Shown here piece after piece: positions 24,232 to 33,974 of a stretch of 54,878 nucleotides of DNA. The notes beneath the pieces were generated by a model that had not been told where the DNA came from, made no database searches, and saw only the letters and a program-made list of their open reading frames with translations. Position 1 is the stretch's first letter; the number at the start of each line of letters is the position of its first letter. Both the position numbers and the translations under genes were made by a program. Source of the DNA: Acidobacteriota bacterium (GTDB taxonomy: Bacteria > Acidobacteriota > Terriglobia > UBA7540); assembly GCA_021787735.1 (NCBI GenBank), contig JAJYLL010000019.1, forward strand, positions 1 to 54,878, given 5' to 3'.

Positions 24232-26787
24232 GTGAATTTGCAAAAACTACTGGTTGTTATGTGCATCGTTGTGACAACAACGGCAACGGCTCTTGGTCAG
24301 GCACGCCCTGAGGGCGCGCATAAGGCGTCGCAACCCGTGGGGATCGTTCCCAATTATCATCACCCGGACTGGTGGGGGCATCACAAGAAGGCGAAGGGAA
24401 AATCTTCTTCGAACTCCACCGAATATGAGAATTCTGTAGGGGTACCGCTGATCAAGCACATTGCCGGGGACCAGAAAGCTATCTGGACCAGCCCCATTCA
24501 CCTTCGCTTGCGGGATGCCAACTGGCTGGTGCCACTGGGAGGCCTGGCTGCTGCTTTGTTTGCTACCGACACCGCGGCAAGCCGCAGCCTTGCCAGTTCG
24601 CCCAACCGGATCAGCCAGAGCCGGACGTTTTCGAACATGGGGCTTGCGACCTTTATCGGAGCAGGTGCCGGCCTTTATCTGTGGGGCAAAGTGAGGCACA
24701 ACGAGCACATGCGTGAAACTGGCCTGCTCAGCGGTGAGGCAGTGATTGACAGCTATCTTGCGGACTTGGCCATCAAGAGCGCGACGGGCCGGGAACGGCC
24801 CTACGTTGACAATGCCCAGGGACGCTTCCTCCAAGGTGGCAACTCCATGCCCTCCGGACACGCGACGGCTGCATGGTCCGCAGCGGGCATCATTGCGCAT
24901 GAGTATCCGGGCCCGCTGACCAAACTGTTCGCTTACGGGCTGGCGTCTGCTATCAGCGTCTCCCGCGTGACAGGTCAGGAACATTTTCCGTCAGATGTTC
25001 TGATCGGCAGCGTATTGGGTTACCTTGTGGCTCAGCATGTTTACCATGCGCACCATAATCCCGAAGTCTGGGGCGCCAGTTGGCGGATGCCCGGCCGCGG
25101 ACCCGAAGCGGATAACGATAACCGGTCGGAGCCGAAAAAAATGGGATCTCCCGACGTCCCTCTGGATAGCTGGGTGTATCCGGCATTCGAGCGGTTGGCG
25201 GCCCTGGGGTATGTGCCGACAGCCTTGCTCGGCATGCGGCCCTGGACGCGTCTTGAGTGTGCCCGTCTGGTAGAAGAAGCGACCGAGCACCAGAGCGCGC
25301 AGCAAAAAGATACGTCGGCAGCGGACCGCCTGATCAGGAGCCTTGAACAGGAATTCGCCAATGACCTTCGACTCCTGGGCGGCGCCCGTAACCGGAGCCT
25401 TGAACTTGAGTCCGTCTATACGCGCATCACCGGAATTTCCGGCCAGCCCCTGACCGATGGTTATCACTTTGGCCAAACCATTATTAATGACTACGGCCGG
25501 CCTTATGGCGAGGGATTTAACAACGTGACGGGAATTTCGGGGTGGGTTTCTTCTGGACCGTTCACGGCCTATCTGCGTGGTGAATACCAGCACGCCCCGG
25601 CGAGCTCGGAGCTTCCGCTTGCAGCCCGCCAGTTTATCAGCAACGTCGGCGATGGCTTGCCGCTCCCACCGCCCATTCTTTCGCCTTCAGCGGACCGCTT
25701 TCGTGCAATCGATGCTTACGTGGCAATGAATCTTGAAAACTGGCAGATCTCGTTTGGCAAGCAAAGCCTCTGGTGGGGGCCGGACGAAGGCGGGCCGATG
25801 ATGTTCAGCAACAACGCCGCGCCGGTCACCATGCTCAGGATCAGCAGGGTGAGCCCCATCAAGTTGCCCAGTATTTTCGGACTGATGGGTCCCATCCGAA
25901 CGGAATTTTTTGTCGGTCGGCTCAGCGGCCAAAAATTTGTTTATGGCGCTCCGACCGGGTTGATTGGCAACTGGAACCAGGCGCTCTCCGACCAGCCGAT
26001 GATTCATGGGGAAAAGATCAGTTTCAAGCCGACGCCTAACCTGGAGTTCGGATTTTCGTTTACCACGCTGTTTGCGGGCCAGGGTGTGCCGCTTACGATG
26101 AAGACGTTCCTTCGTGCTATGTTTTCTACCTCGAACGGCACGCCGGGATGCTTTGAGTACAGCAATGTCTGCCCCCGCCTCGACCCGGGTGATCGCCGTT
26201 CGGGATTTGACATGACCTACCGCCTGCCCCTTTTGCGGAACTGGGCAACCTTCTATACCGATTCGTTCAGCGACGATGAGATTTCTCCGGTGGCGTATTT
26301 CGACCGGTCGGCCAACAGCTCCGGACTGTATTTCTCCCATCTTCCAAAACTGCCGAAATTCGATTTGCGCCTGGAGGGTGTGTATACGGATAACCCGATT
26401 GGTACCCACAGTAACAATCTCTGCTGTGGGTTTTACTACTTCAATGACCGCTATCGAGATGGTTATACGAATGACGGCAATCTCATGGGAAGCTGGATTG
26501 GCCGAGATGGGCAGGGCGAACAGGCATGGCTGACTTACTGGCAGAACCCGCGCAGCTACGTCAGGTTGCACTACCGGCACCAGCAGGTGAGCCAGCAGTT
26601 CGTCCCGAATGGAGGGAAGCTGACCGACGGCGGCGTGGAAGCCAGTTTCTGGCTGGGAAATGAATTGAGCGTTTCCGCCAATCTTCAATACGAGAAGTGG
26701 AACTTCCCGGTCCTGCGCCCCGGGCCTACATCGGATTTCACCTCTTCGGTGCAGGTGACTTACTGGCCACAGTGGCGGTGGTATTGA
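24232..26787 (+). CDS. PAP2 phosphatase fused to Wzi-like capsule-assembly barrel
   Basis: This 851-residue protein has a signal peptide (LLVVMCIVVTTTATALG). A PAP2 acid-phosphatase domain at about 90-275 carries all three motifs: KSATGRERP (KX6RP), PSGH, and SRVTGQEHFPSD (SRX5H). The C-terminal half (about 330-851) resembles capsule assembly Wzi family barrels (WQISFGKQSLWWGPDEGG, FGFSFTTLFAGQG) and ends in alternating aromatic residues (YWPQWRWY). PAP2 enzymes can recycle undecaprenyl pyrophosphate; Wzi anchors capsule at the surface. Joining them suggests lipid-carrier dephosphorylation linked to polymer handling at the envelope. The start is GTG 24232, 147 bases after the exporter. Confidence 0.85.
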   Translation: MNLQKLLVVMCIVVTTTATALGQARPEGAHKASQPVGIVPNYHHPDWWGHHKKAKGKSSSNSTEYENSVGVPLIKHIAGDQKAIWTSPIHLRLRDANWLVPLGGLAAALFATDTAASRSLASSPNRISQSRTFSNMGLATFIGAGAGLYLWGKVRHNEHMRETGLLSGEAVIDSYLADLAIKSATGRERPYVDNAQGRFLQGGNSMPSGHATAAWSAAGIIAHEYPGPLTKLFAYGLASAISVSRVTGQEHFPSDVLIGSVLGYLVAQHVYHAHHNPEVWGASWRMPGRGPEADNDNRSEPKKMGSPDVPLDSWVYPAFERLAALGYVPTALLGMRPWTRLECARLVEEATEHQSAQQKDTSAADRLIRSLEQEFANDLRLLGGARNRSLELESVYTRITGISGQPLTDGYHFGQTIINDYGRPYGEGFNNVTGISGWVSSGPFTAYLRGEYQHAPASSELPLAARQFISNVGDGLPLPPPILSPSADRFRAIDAYVAMNLENWQISFGKQSLWWGPDEGGPMMFSNNAAPVTMLRISRVSPIKLPSIFGLMGPIRTEFFVGRLSGQKFVYGAPTGLIGNWNQALSDQPMIHGEKISFKPTPNLEFGFSFTTLFAGQGVPLTMKTFLRAMFSTSNGTPGCFEYSNVCPRLDPGDRRSGFDMTYRLPLLRNWATFYTDSFSDDEISPVAYFDRSANSSGLYFSHLPKLPKFDLRLEGVYTDNPIGTHSNNLCCGFYYFNDRYRDGYTNDGNLMGSWIGRDGQGEQAWLTYWQNPRSYVRLHYRHQQVSQQFVPNGGKLTDGGVEASFWLGNELSVSANLQYEKWNFPVLRPGPTSDFTSSVQVTYWPQWRWY

Positions 26788-26889
26788 GATGTTAATCCCT
26801 TGCATGCAAGGTCACAAAGCTTTGGTTTAAGAACTGAGCCGCTGCAAAATTAGTTGTAAGTAATAGATTGTAAATAGCTTATTGTCGAT

Positions 26890-27534
26890 GTGCCCCACGA
26901 AGTGACGGGGCGGAGCTGTATCTTGACGGTCACAGAAACTAGTCTGCTGCAATCGGTGACAGCGTCTGCTTTCGCATCGAACGAACAGGTAAGCCTGCAT
27001 CGGCTTTCTGAGGAATATGTGCAGCCGCGCTGGTACGCGATTTATACCAAGGCACGTCATGAGAAGCGCGTGGCTGAGCAGTTGATCCAAAAATCGGTTG
27101 AGACACTCTTGCCGATGTATGAATCAATCCGGCGGTGGAGAAACGGCCGTCACCGCGTGCAGTTCCCGCTCTTTCCTGGCTACGCATTCGTGCGAATTGC
27201 CCTGAAGGATCGTTTGGAAGTGGTGAAAACGCCGGGGGTGGTCCGCTTAGTCAGCTTTGATGGGAAGCCTAAGCCCTTACCCGAGGAAGAGATAGCTGCA
27301 GTGCGGCGTGGACTAGCGGCAGGGGTTGGATTGCGGCCACATCCCTACCTGACGATCGGTCGGCATGTCCATGTGGTATCGGGACCTTTGCAAGGAATGC
27401 GAGGCATTCTGGTTCGGCGGAAGGGCCAGTTCCGCGTAGTAGTTTCACTCGATTTGATCATGCGATCCATTGTTGCAGACGTGGATATCGCCGATATTCG
27501 CCCGGAAGCAACTACCTCCCCGGGGGTGGGGTAA
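26890..27534 (+). CDS. NusG-like UpxY/RfaH-family transcription antiterminator
   Basis: This 214-residue protein has the NusG N-terminal domain (RWYAIYTKARHEKRVAEQL near 47-65, FPLFPGYAFVRI near 92-103, VKTPGVVRLVSF near 113-124) and a C-terminal KOW domain (GRHVHVVSGPLQGMRGILVR near 157-176). UpxY-type factors load on RNA polymerase at the 5' end of long polysaccharide operons and suppress termination. The following genes run for about 20 kb with few gaps, which fits. The start is GTG 26890; a TTG at 26923 with GGAG upstream is an alternative. A perfect 14-bp palindrome (CCTTGCATGCAAGG, 26798-26811) lies upstream. Confidence 0.9.
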   Translation: MPHEVTGRSCILTVTETSLLQSVTASAFASNEQVSLHRLSEEYVQPRWYAIYTKARHEKRVAEQLIQKSVETLLPMYESIRRWRNGRHRVQFPLFPGYAFVRIALKDRLEVVKTPGVVRLVSFDGKPKPLPEEEIAAVRRGLAAGVGLRPHPYLTIGRHVHVVSGPLQGMRGILVRRKGQFRVVVSLDLIMRSIVADVDIADIRPEATTSPGVG

Positions 27535-27644
27535 AAGTGATTTCTTTGACGAATTGGTTGATTAAGATGCACCGATTGGGAGTGGCAACAGAAGGGCATA
27601 ATACTCTGCCTGCGGGGCGAAGTAGATAAAGAAGGATCCAAGAA

Positions 27645-29027
27645 GTGGAATATCAAAAAGATGAGCAGGGGCTTACGATTACACCAACGATCGAGCAGTC
27701 CAGCACTGTCGAGTTGAAAGCCGTTGCCAACTCCACTCTGATCGAGCCGATCGAGGTGGCGTGGTTGTTGTGGGCTAAGCGCCGGTTCCTCATTTGGTTC
27801 ACTTTTGCAGGCTTGGTGTTGTCGACCGCCATCGCGTTTCTGCTGCCCAAGTCGTACACCTCAACAACGCGACTGATGCCACCCGACTATGGCTCCAGTT
27901 CTTCACTTGCGCTTGCACTTCCAGCTCTGAGTGGAGGATCGAGTCCGGGGGCGGGAGGGGGCAGTTCGATCACCGGCTTGGCAAATCGACTGCTGGGGAT
28001 GAACACGTCTGGTGACCTTTACATCGGCGTCCTGCGCAGCCGCTCGGTGGAAGACGGCGTTATTAAGAAATTTGATTTGATGAAGGTTTACCACGCGCGC
28101 TATGCTTTTGCCGCGCGGAAGACGCTCAATGCGCTCACTGCAATCAAGAGCGATCCCAACACCGGAATAATCACGCTTGCGGTTACTGACAGGGATCCGC
28201 AACGAGCGGCTACCATGGCACAGGCGTATATCGCCGAATTAAATAAAGTTCTCGCTCGGGTCAACACTTCCTCGGCACATCGCGAGCGCGTATTCTTGCA
28301 GCAACGACTGACAAAGGTAAAGGCCCAGATGGATGCGGCTGCGAAGGAGTTTAGCGAATTCTCCAGCAAGAACGCAGCGATCGATATCCCGGCGCAGGCA
28401 AAAGCCATGGTTGAAGCCGCTGCAGACCTGCAAGCTCAGCTGATCGCCGCCCAGGCGGAGTTGCGGGGCCTTGAGCAGATCTATACCGACAAGAACGCCC
28501 GGGTGCTGGCGCTCAAGGCCCAGGTTGCCGAGTTGCAAGACCAGATTAATAAATTCGGCGGCAAGAACGTCAACCTGTCCACTGGATCAACGCTCAGCAA
28601 GAACGAGTTGTATCCCTCAGTTCGCCAGCTTCCTTTACTCGGTGTCAGGTATCTTGACCTGTACCGTCAGAACAAGATCGACGAAGCAGTCTATGAGCTG
28701 CTGACGAAGGAGTACGAAATCGCCAAGCTCGAAGAGGCTCGTGATCTTCCAACGGCTGAAGTACTCGATCCCGCCGCTGTCCCGGAAAAGAAATCTTCAC
28801 CGCACCGGTTGTACATTATGCTGGCTGGAATGCTTTTCACATTCGTGGTCGGATCTGGCTCGATTGTGGGAAAGGCTGTCTGGAAACGCGTCGACCCGCA
28901 GCAGCCGTGGAAGATGCTGGGAGAGGAAGTCTTCGGCACTTATAAGAACCACCCCGTCACCGTCCGCATCAGTCGTGCATCCAGCCACTTTCTCAGGAAT
29001 CGCCACCCGAACGGAGACGATGCCTAA
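27645..29027 (+). CDS. Wzz-type polysaccharide chain-length determinant
   Basis: This 460-residue inner-membrane polysaccharide co-polymerase has a first membrane helix at about 45-65 (FLIWFTFAGLVLSTAIAFLLP) and a periplasmic Wzz region (SYTSTTRLMPPD, GVLRSRSVEDGVI). A long coiled-coil spans about 205-310, then a GNVR-like segment (LPLLGVRYLDLYRQNKIDEA) and a second helix at about 385-405 (LYIMLAGMLFTFVVGSGSIVG). No Walker motifs or Tyr-rich tail of a Wzc kinase are present, so any kinase would be separate; the only candidate here is the decayed remnant near 53 kb. The start is GTG 27645 with GAAGGA eight bases upstream. Confidence 0.9.
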   Translation: MEYQKDEQGLTITPTIEQSSTVELKAVANSTLIEPIEVAWLLWAKRRFLIWFTFAGLVLSTAIAFLLPKSYTSTTRLMPPDYGSSSSLALALPALSGGSSPGAGGGSSITGLANRLLGMNTSGDLYIGVLRSRSVEDGVIKKFDLMKVYHARYAFAARKTLNALTAIKSDPNTGIITLAVTDRDPQRAATMAQAYIAELNKVLARVNTSSAHRERVFLQQRLTKVKAQMDAAAKEFSEFSSKNAAIDIPAQAKAMVEAAADLQAQLIAAQAELRGLEQIYTDKNARVLALKAQVAELQDQINKFGGKNVNLSTGSTLSKNELYPSVRQLPLLGVRYLDLYRQNKIDEAVYELLTKEYEIAKLEEARDLPTAEVLDPAAVPEKKSSPHRLYIMLAGMLFTFVVGSGSIVGKAVWKRVDPQQPWKMLGEEVFGTYKNHPVTVRISRASSHFLRNRHPNGDDA

Positions 29028-29138
29028 AAGTGGCCAGCCAGAACCGCGCCGGATCGCTGAACCGGTCCTTTTAGCTTTTGTGCTCCGGGGGCCAAGCTTC
29101 CATGAGGGAGATGGCAAGGAGAACAAGCGGCATTTGTG

Positions 29139-30536
29139 ATGAACCTGCGGCAAAGAGCTATCAAGGGTGGGGCTTTCCTTCTCGTCCGCCAGACGATCGG
29201 GATCGTCATCAGCGTCGTCGGCGTGTTGCTGGTGACGCGGATCATTGGCCCTCGCCAGTATGGCTTATTTGCCGCGGGCACGGGGATTGTGACTTTTCTA
29301 TATGTCTTTGGAACTTGGGGACTGGATGTCTGCCTGCTTCGGAAAACGGAAGATCCCGAGGAAAAGGAATTTCACCAGGCTTTCACCCTCCTTCTGCTCA
29401 TCGCCTTGGCGTTATGCATCGGCGTGATTATGCTGCGGCACGTGATTGCAGCATTTCTGAAGATGCCGGAGGAATCATCACTCCTTTTCGTCCTGGCGCT
29501 GGTTATTCCGCTCAGCCTGCTGAGCGTCCCGGCCGTGGTAAAGCTCGACCGCGACCTCAATTTTAAACAGGTAGCGTTCAACGAACTCGTCAGCCAGATC
29601 GGTTACTACGTAATTGCTGTGCCCTTGGCGTTTCGCGGGGCAGGTGCCTGGGCTCCGGTATCTGGATTTCTCACGCAGCAATCCAGCCTGCTCATCCTTA
29701 GTTACTGGACCGCACGATTCAGGCCGGGGTTTCACTGGGAAGGTAAACTGATCAGGCAGATGCTTGGCTACGGCCTAAGCTACTCAAGCTCGATCTGGGT
29801 ATTTCAGTTGCGGAATCTCGTGAACCCCATCATAGTCGGTCGATTCGCCGGCGCCGAAGCGGTGGGCTACGTGGCGGTGGGTGTTCGGATTGCTGCTCTC
29901 CTTTCGTTCGCCAAATCGACAACCTGGCGCCTCGCGATGCCCGCGCTTGCGAAACTCAACCAGGATGCCGCGCGGCTACGCAGCGCTATCACCGAGGGCA
30001 TGAGGTTTCAGGCGGTCGCCGTCGGCCTTCCATTGGCCTCTTTTGCCCTCCTGGCCCCGTTTCTGATCCCGCTCGGTTTCGGTAAGCATTGGACTTCGGC
30101 TGTGCTTGTATTTCCCTTCATTGCGATTAGCTACCTATCAAACGCCATGTTTAACCTTCATTCCTCGGTTCTTTACATGCTGGGAAAGAACATGCAAGTG
30201 ACTTGGTTTCACGTTGTCCACATCATCCTCTTTGCCGGCAGTTCCGCTTTTCTCGTGCCGCGAGTGGGATTCGTGGGTTACGGGTGGGCAGAGGTTGTCG
30301 CGCTCTTGAGTTATCCCGTGATTCATCTCTACTTGGCAAGTGCGGTCGGCAGTCCTTCCTACACCGCCCCTGCCATCTGGTACGCAGCGGGGGTGGGAGT
30401 CATCGTGCTGGGCGCTATGGGCGTTCCGGCCCTCTATTTTGGTTTTGTGGTGGTGTTCATGCCGCTGTTCTTCCGAAAGGAAAGATCAACTCTCGCCGGG
30501 TACGCCCAGGTCCTGCTTTCGCGGGTGAATGCATGA
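29139..30536 (+). CDS. Wzx-type oligosaccharide flippase
   Basis: This 465-residue multi-pass protein with about 12 to 14 hydrophobic helices belongs to the MOP/polysaccharide transporter superfamily. The N-terminus LRQRAIKGGAFLLVRQTIGI and the RIIGPRQYGLFA turn after the first helices are typical. It should flip undecaprenyl-linked repeat units across the inner membrane. A GTG three bases earlier (29136) is an alternative start. AAGGAG (29116-29121) is somewhat far for either. The stop overlaps the start of the next gene (ATGA), showing translational coupling. Confidence 0.9.
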   Translation: MNLRQRAIKGGAFLLVRQTIGIVISVVGVLLVTRIIGPRQYGLFAAGTGIVTFLYVFGTWGLDVCLLRKTEDPEEKEFHQAFTLLLLIALALCIGVIMLRHVIAAFLKMPEESSLLFVLALVIPLSLLSVPAVVKLDRDLNFKQVAFNELVSQIGYYVIAVPLAFRGAGAWAPVSGFLTQQSSLLILSYWTARFRPGFHWEGKLIRQMLGYGLSYSSSIWVFQLRNLVNPIIVGRFAGAEAVGYVAVGVRIAALLSFAKSTTWRLAMPALAKLNQDAARLRSAITEGMRFQAVAVGLPLASFALLAPFLIPLGFGKHWTSAVLVFPFIAISYLSNAMFNLHSSVLYMLGKNMQVTWFHVVHIILFAGSSAFLVPRVGFVGYGWAEVVALLSYPVIHLYLASAVGSPSYTAPAIWYAAGVGVIVLGAMGVPALYFGFVVVFMPLFFRKERSTLAGYAQVLLSRVNA

Positions 30537-31486
30537 GCGCTTCGGAGCCTCTGGTCTCGATTTTGATCAACAACTACAACTATGGGCGATTCCTGCGTGA
30601 GGCGATCGACAGCGCCCTGAACCAGACTTATCGAAATACGGAAGTGATCGTAGTTGACGACGGCTCGACCGACAATTCGCGCGAAATCATCGCCAGCTAC
30701 GGAGACCGCATCATCCCTGTTCTGAAGGACAACGGCGGACAAGCGTCGGCGTTCAACGCTGGGTTTCGTGTAAGCAAGGGTGACCTGATCTGCTACCTAG
30801 ACTCTGACGACAGCTGGCTGTCCACGAAAGTGGAGCGCGTGGTCGAGATTGCTCTTTCACATCCACAGGCTGTTTTCATCTACCACAGGATACAACCAGC
30901 CGCTGCTGGCTTGCGCCCGATCCGCAAGGCCCTTCCGACATCGCTTTTGCAGGGCAACGTATCCGCGAGGGTCATGGGGGCAGGTGGTTGGTGGGCCTGT
31001 CCCCCAACCAGCGCCCTATGTCTTAGACGCCGTGTCCTGGAGAGAATCGGTCCACTTCCTGAGGGAGAACTTCGGACGAACGCTGACGCTTTCCTTCAAT
31101 ACGTCGTTACCTTCTTAGGGCCCGTTCTGGGGTTCGGAGAGGTTCTGACCCTTTATCGGCGGCACGGAGCGAACGCCACTGGCGCCGCTGAGTTCGGGGA
31201 ACAGGCTCCAGGGCGGAGGGCCCTTATTGCACACCTTCAGGGGTATGAGCATCTTGTGAGCGCCGCGAACACCCACCTGGATAAACTTCAAGTGGGGGTC
31301 CGGCTCAGAATGGAGGACCACTGGAGCTACCAGTTCCTCAAGTACAGGACCGGGCTGCCCGGCCACTATTCATGTCTAAGACTTGCTTTGCTGGCGCTGT
31401 GCTTCGCGGGCTTGCCCTCGGTGACAGACCGGGCAAAGGCAGCAGCGAGAGCCATCCTGCAACGACCCCTACCGGAGGGCAGCTGA
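30533..31486 (+). CDS. family 2 glycosyltransferase
   Basis: This 317-residue GT-A fold enzyme has the nucleotide-sugar site VSILINNYNYGRFLREAIDS at residues 8-27, the VVDDGSTDNS motif near 43-52 and the metal-binding DSDD near 88-91 (CYLDSDDSW). It should add one sugar to the lipid-linked repeat unit on the cytoplasmic side; the donor and acceptor cannot be predicted. The ATG at 30533 overlaps the flippase stop by four bases. Confidence 0.88.
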   Translation: MSASEPLVSILINNYNYGRFLREAIDSALNQTYRNTEVIVVDDGSTDNSREIIASYGDRIIPVLKDNGGQASAFNAGFRVSKGDLICYLDSDDSWLSTKVERVVEIALSHPQAVFIYHRIQPAAAGLRPIRKALPTSLLQGNVSARVMGAGGWWACPPTSALCLRRRVLERIGPLPEGELRTNADAFLQYVVTFLGPVLGFGEVLTLYRRHGANATGAAEFGEQAPGRRALIAHLQGYEHLVSAANTHLDKLQVGVRLRMEDHWSYQFLKYRTGLPGHYSCLRLALLALCFAGLPSVTDRAKAAARAILQRPLPEGS

Positions 31487-31496
31487 GGCAAGGGAT

Positions 31497-32768
31497 ATGG
31501 TGAGAACTCTGGGGAATCCGATGTCCCCGACGAGTGCCGAGAAGCTGTTCGTCGCCCTCACTCTCTTTGCCTCAACAGGCGCATTCACGAACCTGAGGGT
31601 GACGGGCCCGATTGAGGCCCAATACACGGGTATGCTAGCAGCGCAGATCTTTTGGTTGCTGATTTACATCGTGGCGATAGCACTGTTCTTCCGTAGGTGT
31701 GACCACCCGATCCGTGCGATCTTGGGCGTCGCACCACTAGTAGCTGTGGTGGCGTTTGCGTTAGCGTCGGCCTCATGGTCTCTGGACCCGGCACTGACGT
31801 TGCGTCGCTCGGTGGCTCTGGGGCTGACGATCGTCTTCGGAGTCTATTTCGCAACCTGTTTCGAGTTGAGAGAGCAACTTCGCCTGCTGGCCTGGGTCTG
31901 TGGGATCTGCGCCCTTTTCAGCTTTTTTTTTCAACTCTTGGGGCTGAACCCAAGCGAGGGACAACCGGGCTGGTACGGCATCTTTTATGTAAAGAACGAG
32001 TTGGGCCGGAACATGGCGATAGGAGCCCTAGTCTTTCTGTTCTGGGGGAGGGTCGAGCCTCAGCGTCGAGGGTTGGCGAGGGCGGGTTTCCTAGCTTCGG
32101 TCGCTCTCATTGCACTTTCGCGCTCCATGACGGCTATAATCGCGTTCGCGCTCGTGCTGGCCCTGCTGCCATACCTGCAGTGGACGCTTCGAAGGAGTGT
32201 GCGCTTAGCCCTAGCCGGCACTGCTTTCCTTTTGGCAGCGGGAGGTGCAACCCTGCTGTACGTAGTGGCACACATGGCGGAGGTAACGGGGTTTGTGGGG
32301 AAGAGCGCGACGCTCACGGGACGAGTTCCGCTATGGATCTTTTCCTTCGTGGCGGCCCTCCGCCGACCCTGGCTGGGTTACGGATTCAATGCATTCTGGC
32401 TTCCAGACGCCACGTACGCGGAGAGGATATGGCATGCGATGGGCTCGGTGCTCCCACATGCGCACAACGGATTTCTGGAGCTCTGGCTGGAGCTGGGACT
32501 TGTTGGTTTGGGGCTATTCATGCTCGTGCTTGTCTACTACATTGCGAAGGGGCTACAAAATATGCGACGGGACCCTGGAGCCGCTGCGGCATGGCCTGTT
32601 GCCTTCTTGGTCTTCCTGCTTCTTGAGAATCTCGCCGAGACCGCATTCCTCACCACCAACTACGTCTGCGTCATGTTGTACGCAGCCGCTGCTGTTTCCA
32701 TATCCGCCGCTCAGAGTGAGGCCTACGCGAGAGATGGGGCCGCTGGAACCAAGGAGCGTCATGCCTGA
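31497..32768 (+). CDS. Wzy-type polymerase / O-antigen ligase family protein
   Basis: This 423-residue membrane protein has about ten to twelve helices and a large periplasmic loop. The loop ends in HAHNGFLELWLELGLVGLGL near residues 321-340, the HN-FLE signature of O-antigen ligases and ExoQ/Wzy polymerases. The early turn SASWSLDPALTLRRSV near 90-105 is also characteristic. It probably polymerises the repeat units flipped by the protein at 29139. A run of nine T residues (31923-31931) lies in the coding sequence. The gene overlaps the next one by eight bases. Confidence 0.87.
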   Translation: MVRTLGNPMSPTSAEKLFVALTLFASTGAFTNLRVTGPIEAQYTGMLAAQIFWLLIYIVAIALFFRRCDHPIRAILGVAPLVAVVAFALASASWSLDPALTLRRSVALGLTIVFGVYFATCFELREQLRLLAWVCGICALFSFFFQLLGLNPSEGQPGWYGIFYVKNELGRNMAIGALVFLFWGRVEPQRRGLARAGFLASVALIALSRSMTAIIAFALVLALLPYLQWTLRRSVRLALAGTAFLLAAGGATLLYVVAHMAEVTGFVGKSATLTGRVPLWIFSFVAALRRPWLGYGFNAFWLPDATYAERIWHAMGSVLPHAHNGFLELWLELGLVGLGLFMLVLVYYIAKGLQNMRRDPGAAAAWPVAFLVFLLLENLAETAFLTTNYVCVMLYAAAAVSISAAQSEAYARDGAAGTKERHA

Positions 32769-33954
32769 CTCAAAAGTGAATGAGAAACCGGTAGTGCTGA
32801 TCTATGCGGAGCCATTGCTGACTCCGTCAGCAACATTTGTGCGGTCACAGGGAATGGCTTTGAGGGCTTTCACACCGATTTTCGTGGGGACGCGCCGGCT
32901 GACTAACGGCTTGACGCTCCCCAACGGCCGGGTCCTCGCTATGCACAAGTGCACTAACCGCCCAGGCCCGCTGGGTACCCTGAGGGAAGTCCCGTTTAAG
33001 GTATTCGGCTATGACCCCGTATTTTTCCGGAGCGCCAAGCGCTTTAAACCCGTCCTGCTTCATGCCCACTTCGGACCTGCGGCGCTGACCGCTCTTCCGA
33101 TGGCCCGCTGGTTGAAAGTGCCGCTGGTCGCGACATTCCACGGCTACGACGCTTCGGTGAGCGACGAACACGCAAAGCGATCACCATCCTACACGTATCG
33201 TAATTACATCAGACGGCGCATGGAACTTGAACGTGGTGCCAGCCTGTTGATCGCCGTTTCTGACTTCATTCGCGACGAAATGACACGGCAGGGTTTTTTG
33301 GCAAGCAAGATTGTGGTGCACTACATCGGCGTGGACACCGATCTCTTCCGTCCTGACCCCCGCGTTGAGAGGAAACGTATTGTGCTTTTTGTGGGACGGC
33401 TGGCGGAGAAGAAAGGCTGTGAGTACGTAATTCGCGCTATGTCGGAGGTGCAGCCCGGATTCTCCGACGTCGAGTTGATCATCGTAGGTGACGGTCCACT
33501 GAGGACCGAGTTGGAACGGCTCGCTGGTCAGACCTCGGTACGATGCCGATTCTTGGGGTATCAGCCCCCGGAAGTGATCAGGCAATGGATGAATCGCGCA
33601 CGAGTATTTGCCGCACCCAGTGTGCGCGCGCATACTGGCGACGCGGAGGGATATCCGATCGCCTTCGCTGAGGCTCAGGCCATGGGGCTCCCTGTGGTCA
33701 GTTCTGCCTCTGGCGGCATTCTTGAGGCGGTTTGCGACGGAGAGACGGGGTTCCTTGTACCAGAGCGCGACACCGAGAGACTCGCCCACCGCTTGCAACT
33801 GCTCCTGAGGGACGAGGCGCTTTGCGCCAGGATGGGCGAAGCCGCTAGAAGGCGGGTATGTGCACAATTCAACCTCAGAAGGCAGACCGCAAAACTCGAG
33901 GAACTTTACTCCCAAGTTTTAGAAAGATACGCGGCACAGCCACCCCAAAAGTAG
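32761..33954 (+). CDS. GT4-family glycosyltransferase
   Basis: This 397-residue GT-B enzyme has an N-terminal acceptor domain (HAHFGPAALTALPMA, VATFHGYDAS) and a C-terminal donor domain with VLFVGRLAEKKGCEYVIRA near 208-226, VIVGDGP-like residues, and the EX7E region PIAFAEAQAMGLPVVSS. It is a cytoplasmic retaining glycosyltransferase for repeat-unit assembly. The start ATG 32761 overlaps the end of the polymerase gene; a longer upstream extension in the same frame is only the shadow of that gene. Confidence 0.88.
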   Translation: MPDSKVNEKPVVLIYAEPLLTPSATFVRSQGMALRAFTPIFVGTRRLTNGLTLPNGRVLAMHKCTNRPGPLGTLREVPFKVFGYDPVFFRSAKRFKPVLLHAHFGPAALTALPMARWLKVPLVATFHGYDASVSDEHAKRSPSYTYRNYIRRRMELERGASLLIAVSDFIRDEMTRQGFLASKIVVHYIGVDTDLFRPDPRVERKRIVLFVGRLAEKKGCEYVIRAMSEVQPGFSDVELIIVGDGPLRTELERLAGQTSVRCRFLGYQPPEVIRQWMNRARVFAAPSVRAHTGDAEGYPIAFAEAQAMGLPVVSSASGGILEAVCDGETGFLVPERDTERLAHRLQLLLRDEALCARMGEAARRRVCAQFNLRRQTAKLEELYSQVLERYAAQPPQK

Positions 33955-33974
33955 CGGCTCTGGAGGCGGAAGGC

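Noticed and set aside
25687-26805. A 372-codon minus-strand frame
   Set aside because: It is antisense to the Wzi-like half of the fusion protein and has no recognisable domain.
32293-32760. Upstream extension of the GT4 glycosyltransferase frame
   Set aside because: The extension is the out-of-frame shadow of the polymerase gene; the family N-terminus begins at ATG 32761.
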